A DNA stretch of 41,596 nt, from the NCBI RefSeq assembly GCF_002911015.1, contig NZ_KZ626914.1, positions 1 through 41,596 on the forward strand, in the 5' to 3' direction. Positions 23,258 to 30,889 of this stretch are shown here, in pieces. The DNA is from Streptomyces populi. Its GTDB lineage: Bacteria; Actinomycetota; Actinomycetes; Streptomycetales; Streptomycetaceae. How positions within the stretch are numbered: the first letter of the stretch is position 1; every line of letters begins with the position of its first letter. The notes under the pieces were generated by a model. The model saw nothing but the letters and a program-made list of their open reading frames with translations. It searched no databases and was not told where the DNA came from. Both the position numbers and the translations under genes were made by a program.

Positions 23258-24919
23258 TCAGAACCCGCGCGTCCGCTTGGCGGCCCGCCGCCCGGCGGCG
23301 GAGCCGCCCGGCAGGCGCAGGAACAGCCGCGAGATCTCCGACCCCAGGTTCACCCCGATCGCGATGGCCATGGCGAGGGCCGCGGCCTTGGTGAGCGACA
23401 CCAGGCCCTTGTCGACGTTGTTCTGGGCGATCGACAGCAGTCCGAAGTAGGTCGCCGAACCGGGCAGCAGCGGCCCGATCGCGGCCGTCGTGTACGGCAG
23501 CGCGGAGGCGAACCGGTAGCGCGAGAGCAGTTGCCCGAAGAGGCCCACCAGACCCGCGGCGACGGCCGTGGAGGCCACCGGCGATATCCCGCCCGCGTAG
23601 TGCATCGCCCCGTACACCGACCAGGCCACGCCCCCGTTGAGGGTCACGGCGAGGACCGTGGAGCGTTCCTGCTGGAGCAGGATCGCGAAGGTGAGCGACA
23701 GCGCCATCGACGCGGCGATCTGGAGCAGCGGCCGTTCGGAGATGTTCAGCGCCGCGTCGGGGTCGAGCTGCGCGCCCAGCTTCACGCCGAAATAGAGCAC
23801 CACCAGGACGCCGACGACGATCCCCACGAAGAAGTACATGACTTCGAGCAGCCGCGCGGACGCCGTGATGTAGAAGCCGGTCAGTCCGTCCTGCACCCCC
23901 GCCACGAGCGCCCGTCCCGGCAGCAGCGCGAAGAGCCCACCGGTGATCACCGCGGACGCCTTCACGTCGACGTGCGCCACCGTGAGCGCCACCCCTATCG
24001 CGGCGGGCGGCATCGCGGCCGCCGTGAACTGGTAGAACTCCGGCAGTCCGCGCCCGGCGCACAGCCAGGCGAGCCGGTCGCCCAGCATCGCGCCGAGCGC
24101 GGCGGCGACGAACACGATCGCGTCACCGCCGACGAGCACGGAGGCCGCGCCGGCCAGCAGCCCGCCGGAGGCCGTCAGCGCCCAGCCGGGATAGGGATGC
24201 CGGTTGCGCCGCATCACCGCGAGGCGCCTGTAGGCCTCCTCCAGGGGGATCGCGGTCTCCGGGTCGCTCAGGTCGTCGACGAGCCGGTAGACGGCCGCCA
24301 GGCGCGTGTAGTCGGTGCCCCGGCGGCGGACGGTCCGTGACGCCGTCACCGGGTCGTCCACGAGGGACGGCTGGTGCGAGATCGACAGCAGGGTGAAGGT
24401 GACGTTCGGCTCGCAGCGGTCGAGGCCGTAGGCGCGGCAGACGGCGAGCATCGCCGTCTCCACGTCCTCGGCTCCCTCGCCGCCCGCGAGGAGCAGCTCG
24501 CCGATGCGCAGGGTCAGGTCGAGGACGCGCGGGACGGCGGGTCCCGACTCGTCCTCCTTGTGCACCGGCTCGGGCGCGGGCCGCTCGGTCACCGGCATGC
24601 GCAGCATCGTGCGCATCCGGTCCTGCCACGGCGCGTCCTTGGTCAGGCTGACCAGGGGGACGCCGGTCGCCGGCGTGAAGGCGGGAGGAGCGGTCCGGGC
24701 GTTGTAGGTGCGCGGCGCGCTGAACGCCGAGCCCTCCCGCCCCGGCCCGGCGGGCTGCGGTGCGTCGAGGCCCTGGGGGAGCGCGAACTCCGAGGTCGTC
24801 GACGAGTCCTCGTCGGCCGCCGCCGGGCCCGCGGGCTCCACACCCGCGGGCGGACTGAAGGCGCTCCTCGCCTCGTCCGAGTGCGGCTTGCGGTCTTCCG
24901 CTTCCGGGTCCGCCACCAA
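23258..24919 (-). CDS. Threonine/serine exporter, ThrE family (ThrE and ThrE_2 fused)
   Basis: A 553-residue protein with three parts. Residues ~1-120 are a disordered Pro/Ala/Glu-rich N-terminal extension. Residues ~125-250 form the cytosolic ThrE domain (LRIGELLLAGGEGAEDVETAM, then FTLLSISH). The remainder has about ten transmembrane segments in two blocks, including PGWALTASGGLLAGAASVLVGG, LPGRALVAGVQDGLTGFYITASARLLE and a C-terminal LPYTTAAIGPLLPGSATYFGLL. This is the DUF1212/DUF3815 arrangement in one chain, as in Corynebacterium ThrE, which exports L-threonine and L-serine by proton motive force. It ends LPGGSAAGRRAAKRTRGF. The GTG start has GGAG 5 bases upstream. Confidence 0.9.
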   Translation of the reverse strand: MVADPEAEDRKPHSDEARSAFSPPAGVEPAGPAAADEDSSTTSEFALPQGLDAPQPAGPGREGSAFSAPRTYNARTAPPAFTPATGVPLVSLTKDAPWQDRMRTMLRMPVTERPAPEPVHKEDESGPAVPRVLDLTLRIGELLLAGGEGAEDVETAMLAVCRAYGLDRCEPNVTFTLLSISHQPSLVDDPVTASRTVRRRGTDYTRLAAVYRLVDDLSDPETAIPLEEAYRRLAVMRRNRHPYPGWALTASGGLLAGAASVLVGGDAIVFVAAALGAMLGDRLAWLCAGRGLPEFYQFTAAAMPPAAIGVALTVAHVDVKASAVITGGLFALLPGRALVAGVQDGLTGFYITASARLLEVMYFFVGIVVGVLVVLYFGVKLGAQLDPDAALNISERPLLQIAASMALSLTFAILLQQERSTVLAVTLNGGVAWSVYGAMHYAGGISPVASTAVAAGLVGLFGQLLSRYRFASALPYTTAAIGPLLPGSATYFGLLSIAQNNVDKGLVSLTKAAALAMAIAIGVNLGSEISRLFLRLPGGSAAGRRAAKRTRGF

Positions 24920-24997
24920 CTCCAGCCTCGCCTTTCGCTCCTGTGTGGTTCTCCTTCTTGCCTCCCGTACGCCTCAGTATGCGTACGGGCACACGAA

Positions 24998-25032
24998 CGG
25001 GCCGCGTGACCCCCGGGGGATCACGCGGCCCG
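24998..25032. terminator. Hairpin downstream of ppa
   Basis: CGGGCCGCGTGA (24998-25009) pairs with TCACGCGGCCCG (25021-25032) around an 11-base C/G loop, with TTT on the plus-strand side. It lies between the ppa stop and the ThrE start. Confidence 0.75.
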
Positions 25033-25048
25033 TTTCGAAGAGGGGGAG

Positions 25049-25153
25049 GTCAGCGACCGCCCACCGGGAGGTCAGTGACCGCCCACGGGGAGGTCAGTGA
25101 CCGCCCACGGGGAGGTCAGTGACCGCCCACGGGGAGGTCAGTGACCGCCCTGG
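25049..25153. repeat. 22-bp tandem repeat that includes the ppa stop codon, 4.7 copies
   Basis: The unit GTCAGTGACCGCCCACGGGG plus AG is repeated from 25049 (first copy slightly diverged), 25071, 25093, 25115 and, in part, 25137-25153. The last copy overlaps the 3' end of ppa, where it encodes GGH and the stop. Each downstream copy therefore repeats the ppa end including its TGA. Confidence 0.9.
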
Positions 25154-25629
25154 TCCTTGAAGCGCTTGTAGGAACGCTCGATCTCGGCCTCGGCGTCCGC
25201 GCGGCCGACCCAGTCGGCGCCCTCGACGGACTTGCCCGGCTCCAGGTCCTTGTAGACCTCGAAGAAGTGCTGGATCTCGAGGCGGTCGAACTCCGACACG
25301 TGGTGGATGTCGCGCAGGTGCTCCACGCGCGGGTCGTGCGCCGGGACGCACAGCAGCTTGTCGTCGCCGCCGGCCTCGTCCGTCATGCGGAACATGCCGA
25401 TCGCGCGGCACTGGATGAGGCAGCCCGGGAAGGTCGGCTCGTCCAGGATGACCAGGGCGTCCAGCGGGTCGCCGTCCTCGCCGAGGGTGTTCTCGACGAA
25501 GCCGTAGTCGGCCGGGTAGCTGGTCGAGGTGAAGAGTCGACGGTCCAGACGGATCCGACCGGTCTCGTGGTCCACCTCGTACTTGTTCCGTGAACCCTTC
25601 GGAATCTCGATCGTGACGTCGAACTCCAC
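25138..25629 (-). CDS. ppa: Inorganic pyrophosphatase (family I)
   Basis: A 163-residue soluble pyrophosphatase hydrolysing PPi to phosphate, driving biosynthetic reactions forward. Family I features are present: EIPKGSRNKYEVDHETG, the hallmark active-site segment DYGFVENTLGEDGDPLDALVI with the D-x-D-P-x-D metal ligands, and a C-terminal FFEVYKDLEPGKSV. The start is the GTG at 25629, where GGAGGA lies 7 bases upstream; in-frame ATGs at 25653 and 25644 lie before or at that site. It diverges from dacB. Confidence 0.97.
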   Translation of the reverse strand: MEFDVTIEIPKGSRNKYEVDHETGRIRLDRRLFTSTSYPADYGFVENTLGEDGDPLDALVILDEPTFPGCLIQCRAIGMFRMTDEAGGDDKLLCVPAHDPRVEHLRDIHHVSEFDRLEIQHFFEVYKDLEPGKSVEGADWVGRADAEAEIERSYKRFKDQGGH

Positions 25630-25714
25630 CGGTGGCTCCTCCATGATCAGCACATAGTTCGGGTGATTAAGTGTCCCTCACGCAGGTGGGTGATCGCGAA
25701 AGGGGCTGGTGGTC

Positions 25715-27265
25715 GTGCCAGAGCTGAGAGCTTGGCGGGCCGCGAGACCGCATGTGGTGCGGGTCGCGCGGACGGTGAGACCGCATGTGGTGCGGATCAC
25801 CCGAGCCGTGCGGCCGCGTGCCGTGCGGTTGACGACAGTGCAGCTCACAGCCGTCTCCGCCACCCTCGGCCTGGCGCTCGCGGCCGGAGCGGTGACCGTG
25901 GCCGGCCCCTGGGACTCCACGGGCCAGCGTACGGCCGAGCGGGACTGGGCCGCATCGCGGACGTCCGAGGGTGGTACACATCACGCACGTACGTCCGGTA
26001 CGCACCGGACGTCACCCCGGCCCGCCCCCAGTGCCGACTCCGTGCTCACCGGGCTCGGCGGCCCGGCGAGCACCGTGCCCACGCCCGCCGGGAAGGCCCT
26101 CGCCGGCGTCCTCGACCCGCTGCTGGCCGATCCCGTCCTCGGTTCGGTGCGCACCGCCGTCGTGGTCGACGTGGCGACCGGCGAGCGGCTCTACGGCAAG
26201 GGCGCCGAGCAGGTCCAGACACCGGCCTCCACCACGAAGATCGCGACCGCGGTCGCCGCCCTCGCGGCCCGTGGCCCCGATCACCGCATCCAGACGCGTA
26301 CGGTCCTGGAGCCGGACACCGAGGAGGTCGTGCTCGTCGGCGGCGGCGACCCGACGCTGACCGCCCGCAAGCCCGCGGACGGCTGGGCCGACCTGGACAC
26401 CCTCGCCGACCGCACGGCCACCGCCCTGAAGGCCCGTCACATGGACCACGTGACGCTCTCCTACGACACCTCGCTCTACTCCGGCCCCGGCCTTCACCCC
26501 ATGGGGGTCAACGAGAACATCGCGAAGGTCACCCCCCTGATGGCCGACGAGGGGCGCCTCGACCGTTCGACGAGCGGGCCGGCCGGGCGCGCCGCCGACC
26601 CGGCGGCGGACGCCGCGCGGAAGTTCGCGGACCTGCTCCACGACCACGGCGTCACCGCGACGGCTCCCGGCCCCTCGAAGGCGACGGGCCGCTCCCAGGC
26701 CCTCGCCTCCGTCTCCTCGCCGCCCCTGTCCGTCCTGGTCGAGCGGATGCTGACGAACAGTGACAACGACATCGCCGAGGCCCTGGCCCGCCAGGTCGCC
26801 CTCGCCGCCGGCGAGGAACCCAGCTTCGACGGGGACGCGAAGGCGATCCGCGCCGAGCTGAAGAAGCTCGGACTCCCGCTGGACGGGGCCCGGTTCGCGG
26901 ACGGCAGCGGTCTGAACCGCGCCGACAGGCTCTCCGCCGACCTGCTCGCCGCCCTGCTGGCCAAGGCCGGTGACCCGGCCCACCCCGAACTGCGCTCCGT
27001 GCTCACCGGCCTGCCCGTCGCCGGCTTCACCGGCACCCTCAGCACCCGTTACACCGACTCCCCCACCGCCACCGGGGTCGTCCGGGCCAAGACCGGCACC
27101 CTGACCGGGGTCAACACCCTCGCCGGGACCGTCGTCGACAAGGACGGCCGCCTGCTGGCCTTCGCCTTCCTGACCTCCGACGCCGCCAACCCGCCGGACG
27201 CCGCGGTGGCGCGGGCGGCGTTGGACCACGCGGCGACGGCACTGGTGGCGTGCGGCTGCCGGTAG
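25715..27265 (+). CDS. dacB: D-alanyl-D-alanine carboxypeptidase / endopeptidase (PBP4, DacB type)
   Basis: A 516-residue exported S13 peptidase. The SxxK motif is in TPASTTKIATAV, SxN in NSDNDIAEALARQ and KTG in RAKTGTLTGVNT, so all three active-site motifs are intact. It trims or cleaves peptidoglycan cross-links outside the membrane. An N-terminal basic stretch (about residues 1-40) repeats RPHVVR/RPRAVR and precedes a membrane anchor (TVQLTAVSATLGLALAAGAVTVAG). The start is the GTG at 25715, with AAAGGGG 9 bases upstream; a GTG at 25709 is too close. It ends in an unusual VACGCR. It diverges from ppa. Confidence 0.93.
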   Translation: MPELRAWRAARPHVVRVARTVRPHVVRITRAVRPRAVRLTTVQLTAVSATLGLALAAGAVTVAGPWDSTGQRTAERDWAASRTSEGGTHHARTSGTHRTSPRPAPSADSVLTGLGGPASTVPTPAGKALAGVLDPLLADPVLGSVRTAVVVDVATGERLYGKGAEQVQTPASTTKIATAVAALAARGPDHRIQTRTVLEPDTEEVVLVGGGDPTLTARKPADGWADLDTLADRTATALKARHMDHVTLSYDTSLYSGPGLHPMGVNENIAKVTPLMADEGRLDRSTSGPAGRAADPAADAARKFADLLHDHGVTATAPGPSKATGRSQALASVSSPPLSVLVERMLTNSDNDIAEALARQVALAAGEEPSFDGDAKAIRAELKKLGLPLDGARFADGSGLNRADRLSADLLAALLAKAGDPAHPELRSVLTGLPVAGFTGTLSTRYTDSPTATGVVRAKTGTLTGVNTLAGTVVDKDGRLLAFAFLTSDAANPPDAAVARAALDHAATALVACGCR

Positions 27266-27446
27266 CCGCACGCGGGACGGGGAACCCGGCGCGCCGACGG
27301 CCGGGCCCGGAACCCCGGCGCGCCCGTGGCCGTGCGCCGGGCCCGGAACCCGGTCCCTCCCGGCCCGTGAGAACCACGAGCACCGTCCGCCTCCCGGCCG
27401 GGGCACACGCGGCGCCGGACCCTAACCGCAGCAGGACCCGCTCACG

Positions 27447-27452
27447 TACGGT
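27447..27452 (+). promoter_or_regulatory. -10 box (TACGGT) for leaderless metalloprotease transcript
   Basis: TACGGT is followed by six bases and then the ATG at 27459, without a Shine-Dalgarno sequence. The expected transcript start is the A of ATG. No good -35 element is seen. Confidence 0.55.
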
Positions 27453-27458
27453 TGACGC

Positions 27459-28607
27459 ATGACGAGCATCGGTGGTGCTGCATCTACTGGGATGGTCGAC
27501 TGGAATCTCGCGGTGGCGACCGCGACCCGGCTCGTGCGGCCGGGCCCGGAGGTGAGCCGCGACGAGGCGAGGGCCATCGTCGCGGAGCTGCGCCGACACG
27601 CGAAGGCCTCGGAGGAACACGTCCGCGGCTTCACCCGCATGGGTGAGGACGTCGTCCACGACACCCCCGTCCTCGTCGTCGACCGCCCCGGCTGGGTCCG
27701 GGCGAACGTCGCCGGGTTCCGGGAGATCCTCAAGCCCCTTCTGGACAAGATGCAGGAACGGCGCGGGAGCAGCCCGGGCGGAGCCGTCCTCGGCGCCGTC
27801 GGCGGCAAGGTCACCGGTGTCGAACTGGGCATGCTGCTGTCGTTCCTGTCGTCGAGGGTCCTCGGGCAGTACGAGACGTTCGCTCCCGCGACCCGCGACC
27901 TGCCCGCGGGATCGGCCACCGCCTCCGGCAGCGGCGGCGGCAGGCTCCTGCTCGTCGCCCCGAACATCGTGCACGTGGAGCGCGAACTCGACGTCCAGCC
28001 GCACGACTTCCGCCTGTGGGTGTGCCTCCACGAGGAGACGCACCGCACCCAGTTCACGGCCGTGCCCTGGCTGCGCGACCACCTGGAGGGCGAAATCCAG
28101 TCGTTCTTGGGAGAGACCGAGGTCGACCCCATGACCGTCCTGGAGCGCATCAGGGAGGCCGCGCAGTCGCTCTCCGGGTCCCGCCCGGACACCGAGGAGG
28201 ACGACGGCGGCCGTTCCCTCGTGGAAATCGTGCAGACACCCGCCCAGCGGGAGATCCTCGGCCGGCTCACCGCCGTGATGTCCCTCCTGGAGGGACACGC
28301 CGACTTCGTGATGGACGGCGTCGGCCCGGCCGTGGTCCCCTCCGTCGCCGAGATCCGCGAGAAGTTCCAGCAGCGCCGCGCCAAGGGCGCCTCCCGCCTC
28401 GACCTGGCGCTGCGCAAACTGCTGGGCCTGGACGCCAAGCTCAGGCAGTACAGGGACGGCGAGCGGTTCGTGCGGGCGGTCGTCGACGAGGTCGGCATGG
28501 ACGGCTTCAACCGCGTGTGGACCTCTCCGAACACGCTCCCGACCAAGGCGGAGATCGCCAAACCGGCGGACTGGGTCGCGCGGGTGCACCGCAAGTCGGA
28601 GTCGTGA
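27459..28607 (+). CDS. Zinc-dependent metalloprotease-like protein (DUF2342)
   Basis: A 382-residue cytosolic protein of the actinobacterial family often annotated 'zinc-dependent metalloprotease' or 'coenzyme F420 biosynthesis-associated protein'. The HExxH motif is WVCLHEETHRTQF, and a candidate third ligand lies in LLEGHADFVMDGVG. It starts MTSIGGAASTGMVDWNLAVATATRLVRPGP. No signal peptide is present. Conserved linkage to dacB upstream and tilS-hpt-ftsH downstream is usual in the order, but there is a 193-bp gap to each side here. The substrate is unknown. Confidence 0.88.
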   Translation: MTSIGGAASTGMVDWNLAVATATRLVRPGPEVSRDEARAIVAELRRHAKASEEHVRGFTRMGEDVVHDTPVLVVDRPGWVRANVAGFREILKPLLDKMQERRGSSPGGAVLGAVGGKVTGVELGMLLSFLSSRVLGQYETFAPATRDLPAGSATASGSGGGRLLLVAPNIVHVERELDVQPHDFRLWVCLHEETHRTQFTAVPWLRDHLEGEIQSFLGETEVDPMTVLERIREAAQSLSGSRPDTEEDDGGRSLVEIVQTPAQREILGRLTAVMSLLEGHADFVMDGVGPAVVPSVAEIREKFQQRRAKGASRLDLALRKLLGLDAKLRQYRDGERFVRAVVDEVGMDGFNRVWTSPNTLPTKAEIAKPADWVARVHRKSES

Positions 28608-28725
28608 ACCCCGCGGGACGGTCGTGAAACGAATCCGGCCGACGGCAGGCAAACGCTCCTGCTATCACCCGTCCGAGGGACCGTGGAGCATGGGTAGGCG
28701 TGCAATGCTCGGGGAACGCCCCGGT

Positions 28726-28757
28726 TCTGTCACCATCGACACACTCTGAGTGACAGA
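28726..28757. promoter_or_regulatory. Inverted repeat TCTGTCAC / GTGACAGA upstream of tilS
   Basis: 8-bp arms are separated by 16 bases, 43 bases before the tilS start. A smaller palindrome CACTC-T-GAGTG lies inside the second arm. It may be an operator or a terminator for the preceding gene; it is not followed by a U-tract. Confidence 0.4.
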
Positions 28758-28800
28758 TCCCCGGGCTAACCCCCCGAAAACTTCATGAAGGGAACCGGAC

Positions 28801-29964
28801 ATGGGTCCCCATCCTGCGGTCGCGGCGATACGCCTGGCGGTCCGCCGCGTACTCCACGACATCCTGGCCGAACAATCGCCCGCCCACGACACCCGGCGCA
28901 CACCCGCGCGCGGTGCCGCGCGCCCCTGCGCGCCCGACGCGGAACGCGTCCCCGCCCCCGGAACGCGGCGCAGCCCCGCCGCGCCCGCCCGGGCCCCGCA
29001 CGACCAGGACCGCGCGAGCTCCCGGCCCCGGCCGGACGAGGACGCCCCCCGGGCGCCGCTCGTGCTCGTCGCCTGCTCCGGCGGCGCCGACTCCATGGCG
29101 CTCGCCTCCGCCCTCGCCTTCGAAGCCCCCAAACTCGGCATCCGCGCCGGTGGCATCACCGTCGACCACGGTCTGCAGCCCGGCTCCGACCTGCGCGCCG
29201 ACGAAGTCGTGCTGCGCCTCACCGAGCTCGGGCTCTCCCCGGCCGAGTCGATCGCCGTCACCGTCGGCCGCGACGGAGGCCCCGAGGCCGCCGCCCGCGA
29301 CGCCCGGTACGCCGCCCTGGACTCCGCCGCCGAGCGCCACGGCGCCACCGCGATCCTCCTCGGCCACACCCGCGACGACCAGGCCGAGACGGTCCTGCTC
29401 GGCCTCGCCCGCGGCTCCGGCATCCGCTCGCTGTCCGGAATGGCCGCGGTCTCGGGGGCCGACGGCCGCTACCGCCGTCCCTTCCTGCACCTGGACCGGC
29501 AGACCGCCCGCAAGGCGTGCATGGTCCAGTCGCTGCCCGTCTGGGACGACCCGCACAACGCCGATCCGGCCTACACCCGCTCCCGGCTCCGCCACGAGGG
29601 TCTGCCCGCCCTCGAGAAGGCCCTCGGCAAAGGAGTCGTCGAGGCTCTCGCCCGTACGGCCCAGCTCTCCCGGGACGACGCCGACGCCCTCGACGCGTGG
29701 GCCAGCCAGGCGGAGGCGTCCGTGCGCGACGCCGCGGGCCTCCTGGAGTGCGCCAAGCTCTACGCCCTGCCGCCCGCCGTACGCCGCCGGATCCTGCGCC
29801 GCGCGGCCATCGAGGCGGGCGCTCCGGCAGGTTCGCTGTTCGCCCGGCACATCGAGGAGATCGACCGTCTGATCACCGGATGGCGCGGTCAGGGGGCCAT
29901 CAATCTCCCGGGCAAAGTCGTCGCCCAGCGCCAGGGTGGCAGACTGGTGATTCGGCAAGGCTGA
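28801..29964 (+). CDS. tilS: tRNA(Ile)-lysidine synthetase
   Basis: A 387-residue protein that modifies the wobble C34 of tRNA-Ile(CAU) to lysidine, allowing AUA decoding. The PP-loop ATPase motif is ACSGGADSMAL (about residue 93), followed by GITVDHGLQPGSD and LLGHTRDDQAETVLLGLARGSGIRSL, all diagnostic of TilS. Residues ~30-85 form a Pro/Arg-rich, low-complexity insert before the catalytic core, absent from typical TilS proteins and perhaps disordered. The ATG at 28801 has GAAGGGA 8 bases upstream. It is the first of the tilS-hpt series, with hpt 165 bases on. Confidence 0.94.
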   Translation: MGPHPAVAAIRLAVRRVLHDILAEQSPAHDTRRTPARGAARPCAPDAERVPAPGTRRSPAAPARAPHDQDRASSRPRPDEDAPRAPLVLVACSGGADSMALASALAFEAPKLGIRAGGITVDHGLQPGSDLRADEVVLRLTELGLSPAESIAVTVGRDGGPEAAARDARYAALDSAAERHGATAILLGHTRDDQAETVLLGLARGSGIRSLSGMAAVSGADGRYRRPFLHLDRQTARKACMVQSLPVWDDPHNADPAYTRSRLRHEGLPALEKALGKGVVEALARTAQLSRDDADALDAWASQAEASVRDAAGLLECAKLYALPPAVRRRILRRAAIEAGAPAGSLFARHIEEIDRLITGWRGQGAINLPGKVVAQRQGGRLVIRQG

Positions 29965-30129
29965 AACCGGACCCTGCACCGGGGCCGCTCACGCGGCTCC
30001 CCGGGACCCCTTCATCCGGGTCGCGGGCGGTCCGAACGGCCGCGCGGGTGAGCCGAAGGGGACCATCGCCGGTTACATGGCGCCCTGTAGGTGACGAGCC
30101 CAAAAAAGTGGGACGGACGACCGAAAGTG

Positions 30130-30690
30130 ATGCGGGTGGACGCGAAAGACATGGGCACCGACCTCAAGTCGGTGCTCATCACCAAGGAAGAGATCGACGC
30201 GAAGCTGGCCGAGCTGGCCGCGAAGATCGACGCGGAGTACGCGGGCAAGGACCTGCTGATCGTCGGAGTGCTCAAGGGTGCCGTGATGGTCATGGCGGAC
30301 CTCGCGCGTGCGCTGTCCACCCCCGTCACCATGGACTGGATGGCCGTGTCGTCGTACGGCGCGGGCACCCAGTCCTCCGGCGTGGTGCGGATCCTCAAGG
30401 ACCTGGACACCGACATCAAGGGCAAGCACGTCCTGATCGTCGAGGACATCATCGACTCCGGGCTGACGCTGTCCTGGCTGATCTCCAACCTCGGCTCCCG
30501 CGAGCCCGCCTCGCTCAAGGTGTGCACGCTGCTGCGCAAGCCGGACGCGGCCAAGGTCGCCATCGACGTGGAGTGGGTCGGCTTCGACATCCCGAACGAA
30601 TTCGTCATCGGGTACGGCCTGGACTACGCCGAGAAGTACCGCAACCTTCCGTTCGTCGGTACGCTCGCGCCTCACGTCTACGGCGGCTGA
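30130..30690 (+). CDS. hpt: Hypoxanthine phosphoribosyltransferase
   Basis: A 186-residue purine-salvage enzyme making IMP (and usually GMP) from the base and PRPP. The PRPP loop is VLIVEDIIDSGLTLSWL, the substrate hood is MAVSSYGAG, and the C-terminal FDIPNEFVIGYGLDYAEKYRNLPFVG is characteristic. The start at 30130 (MRVDAKDMGTDL) agrees with the family, with GAAAG near; an in-frame ATG-type start at 30091 adds 13 unconserved residues. In many bacteria hpt adjoins tilS and ftsH, as here. Confidence 0.94.
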   Translation: MRVDAKDMGTDLKSVLITKEEIDAKLAELAAKIDAEYAGKDLLIVGVLKGAVMVMADLARALSTPVTMDWMAVSSYGAGTQSSGVVRILKDLDTDIKGKHVLIVEDIIDSGLTLSWLISNLGSREPASLKVCTLLRKPDAAKVAIDVEWVGFDIPNEFVIGYGLDYAEKYRNLPFVGTLAPHVYGG

Positions 30691-30711
30691 CCGCCCTCTT
30701 CCTGAGGGCGG
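30691..30711 (+). terminator. hpt terminator hairpin
   Basis: CCGCCCTC TTCCT GAGGGCGG: an 8-bp stem directly after the hpt stop. A ~180-bp spacer to ftsH follows, suggesting ftsH has its own promoter. Confidence 0.75.
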
Positions 30712-30889
30712 CTCAGCCCTTGTAGGACGATCGGGAACCCCAGCGGGTTTCGCGCCGTTGGAGCATGCGTGGACGGGATTGCCAGCAGTCCCCTGCGGCT
30801 TCGGGTGACAATGCTGGGGTACCGTCCGAAGAACAGTCTTTATCAAACTCACTATGGCAGGAGGGACGGGGCGGCACCGCTCCGTATGG

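Noticed and set aside
25049..25153. A CRISPR-like array
   Set aside because: The copies are directly contiguous with no spacers, 22 bp long, and overlap a coding 3' end: a simple tandem repeat.
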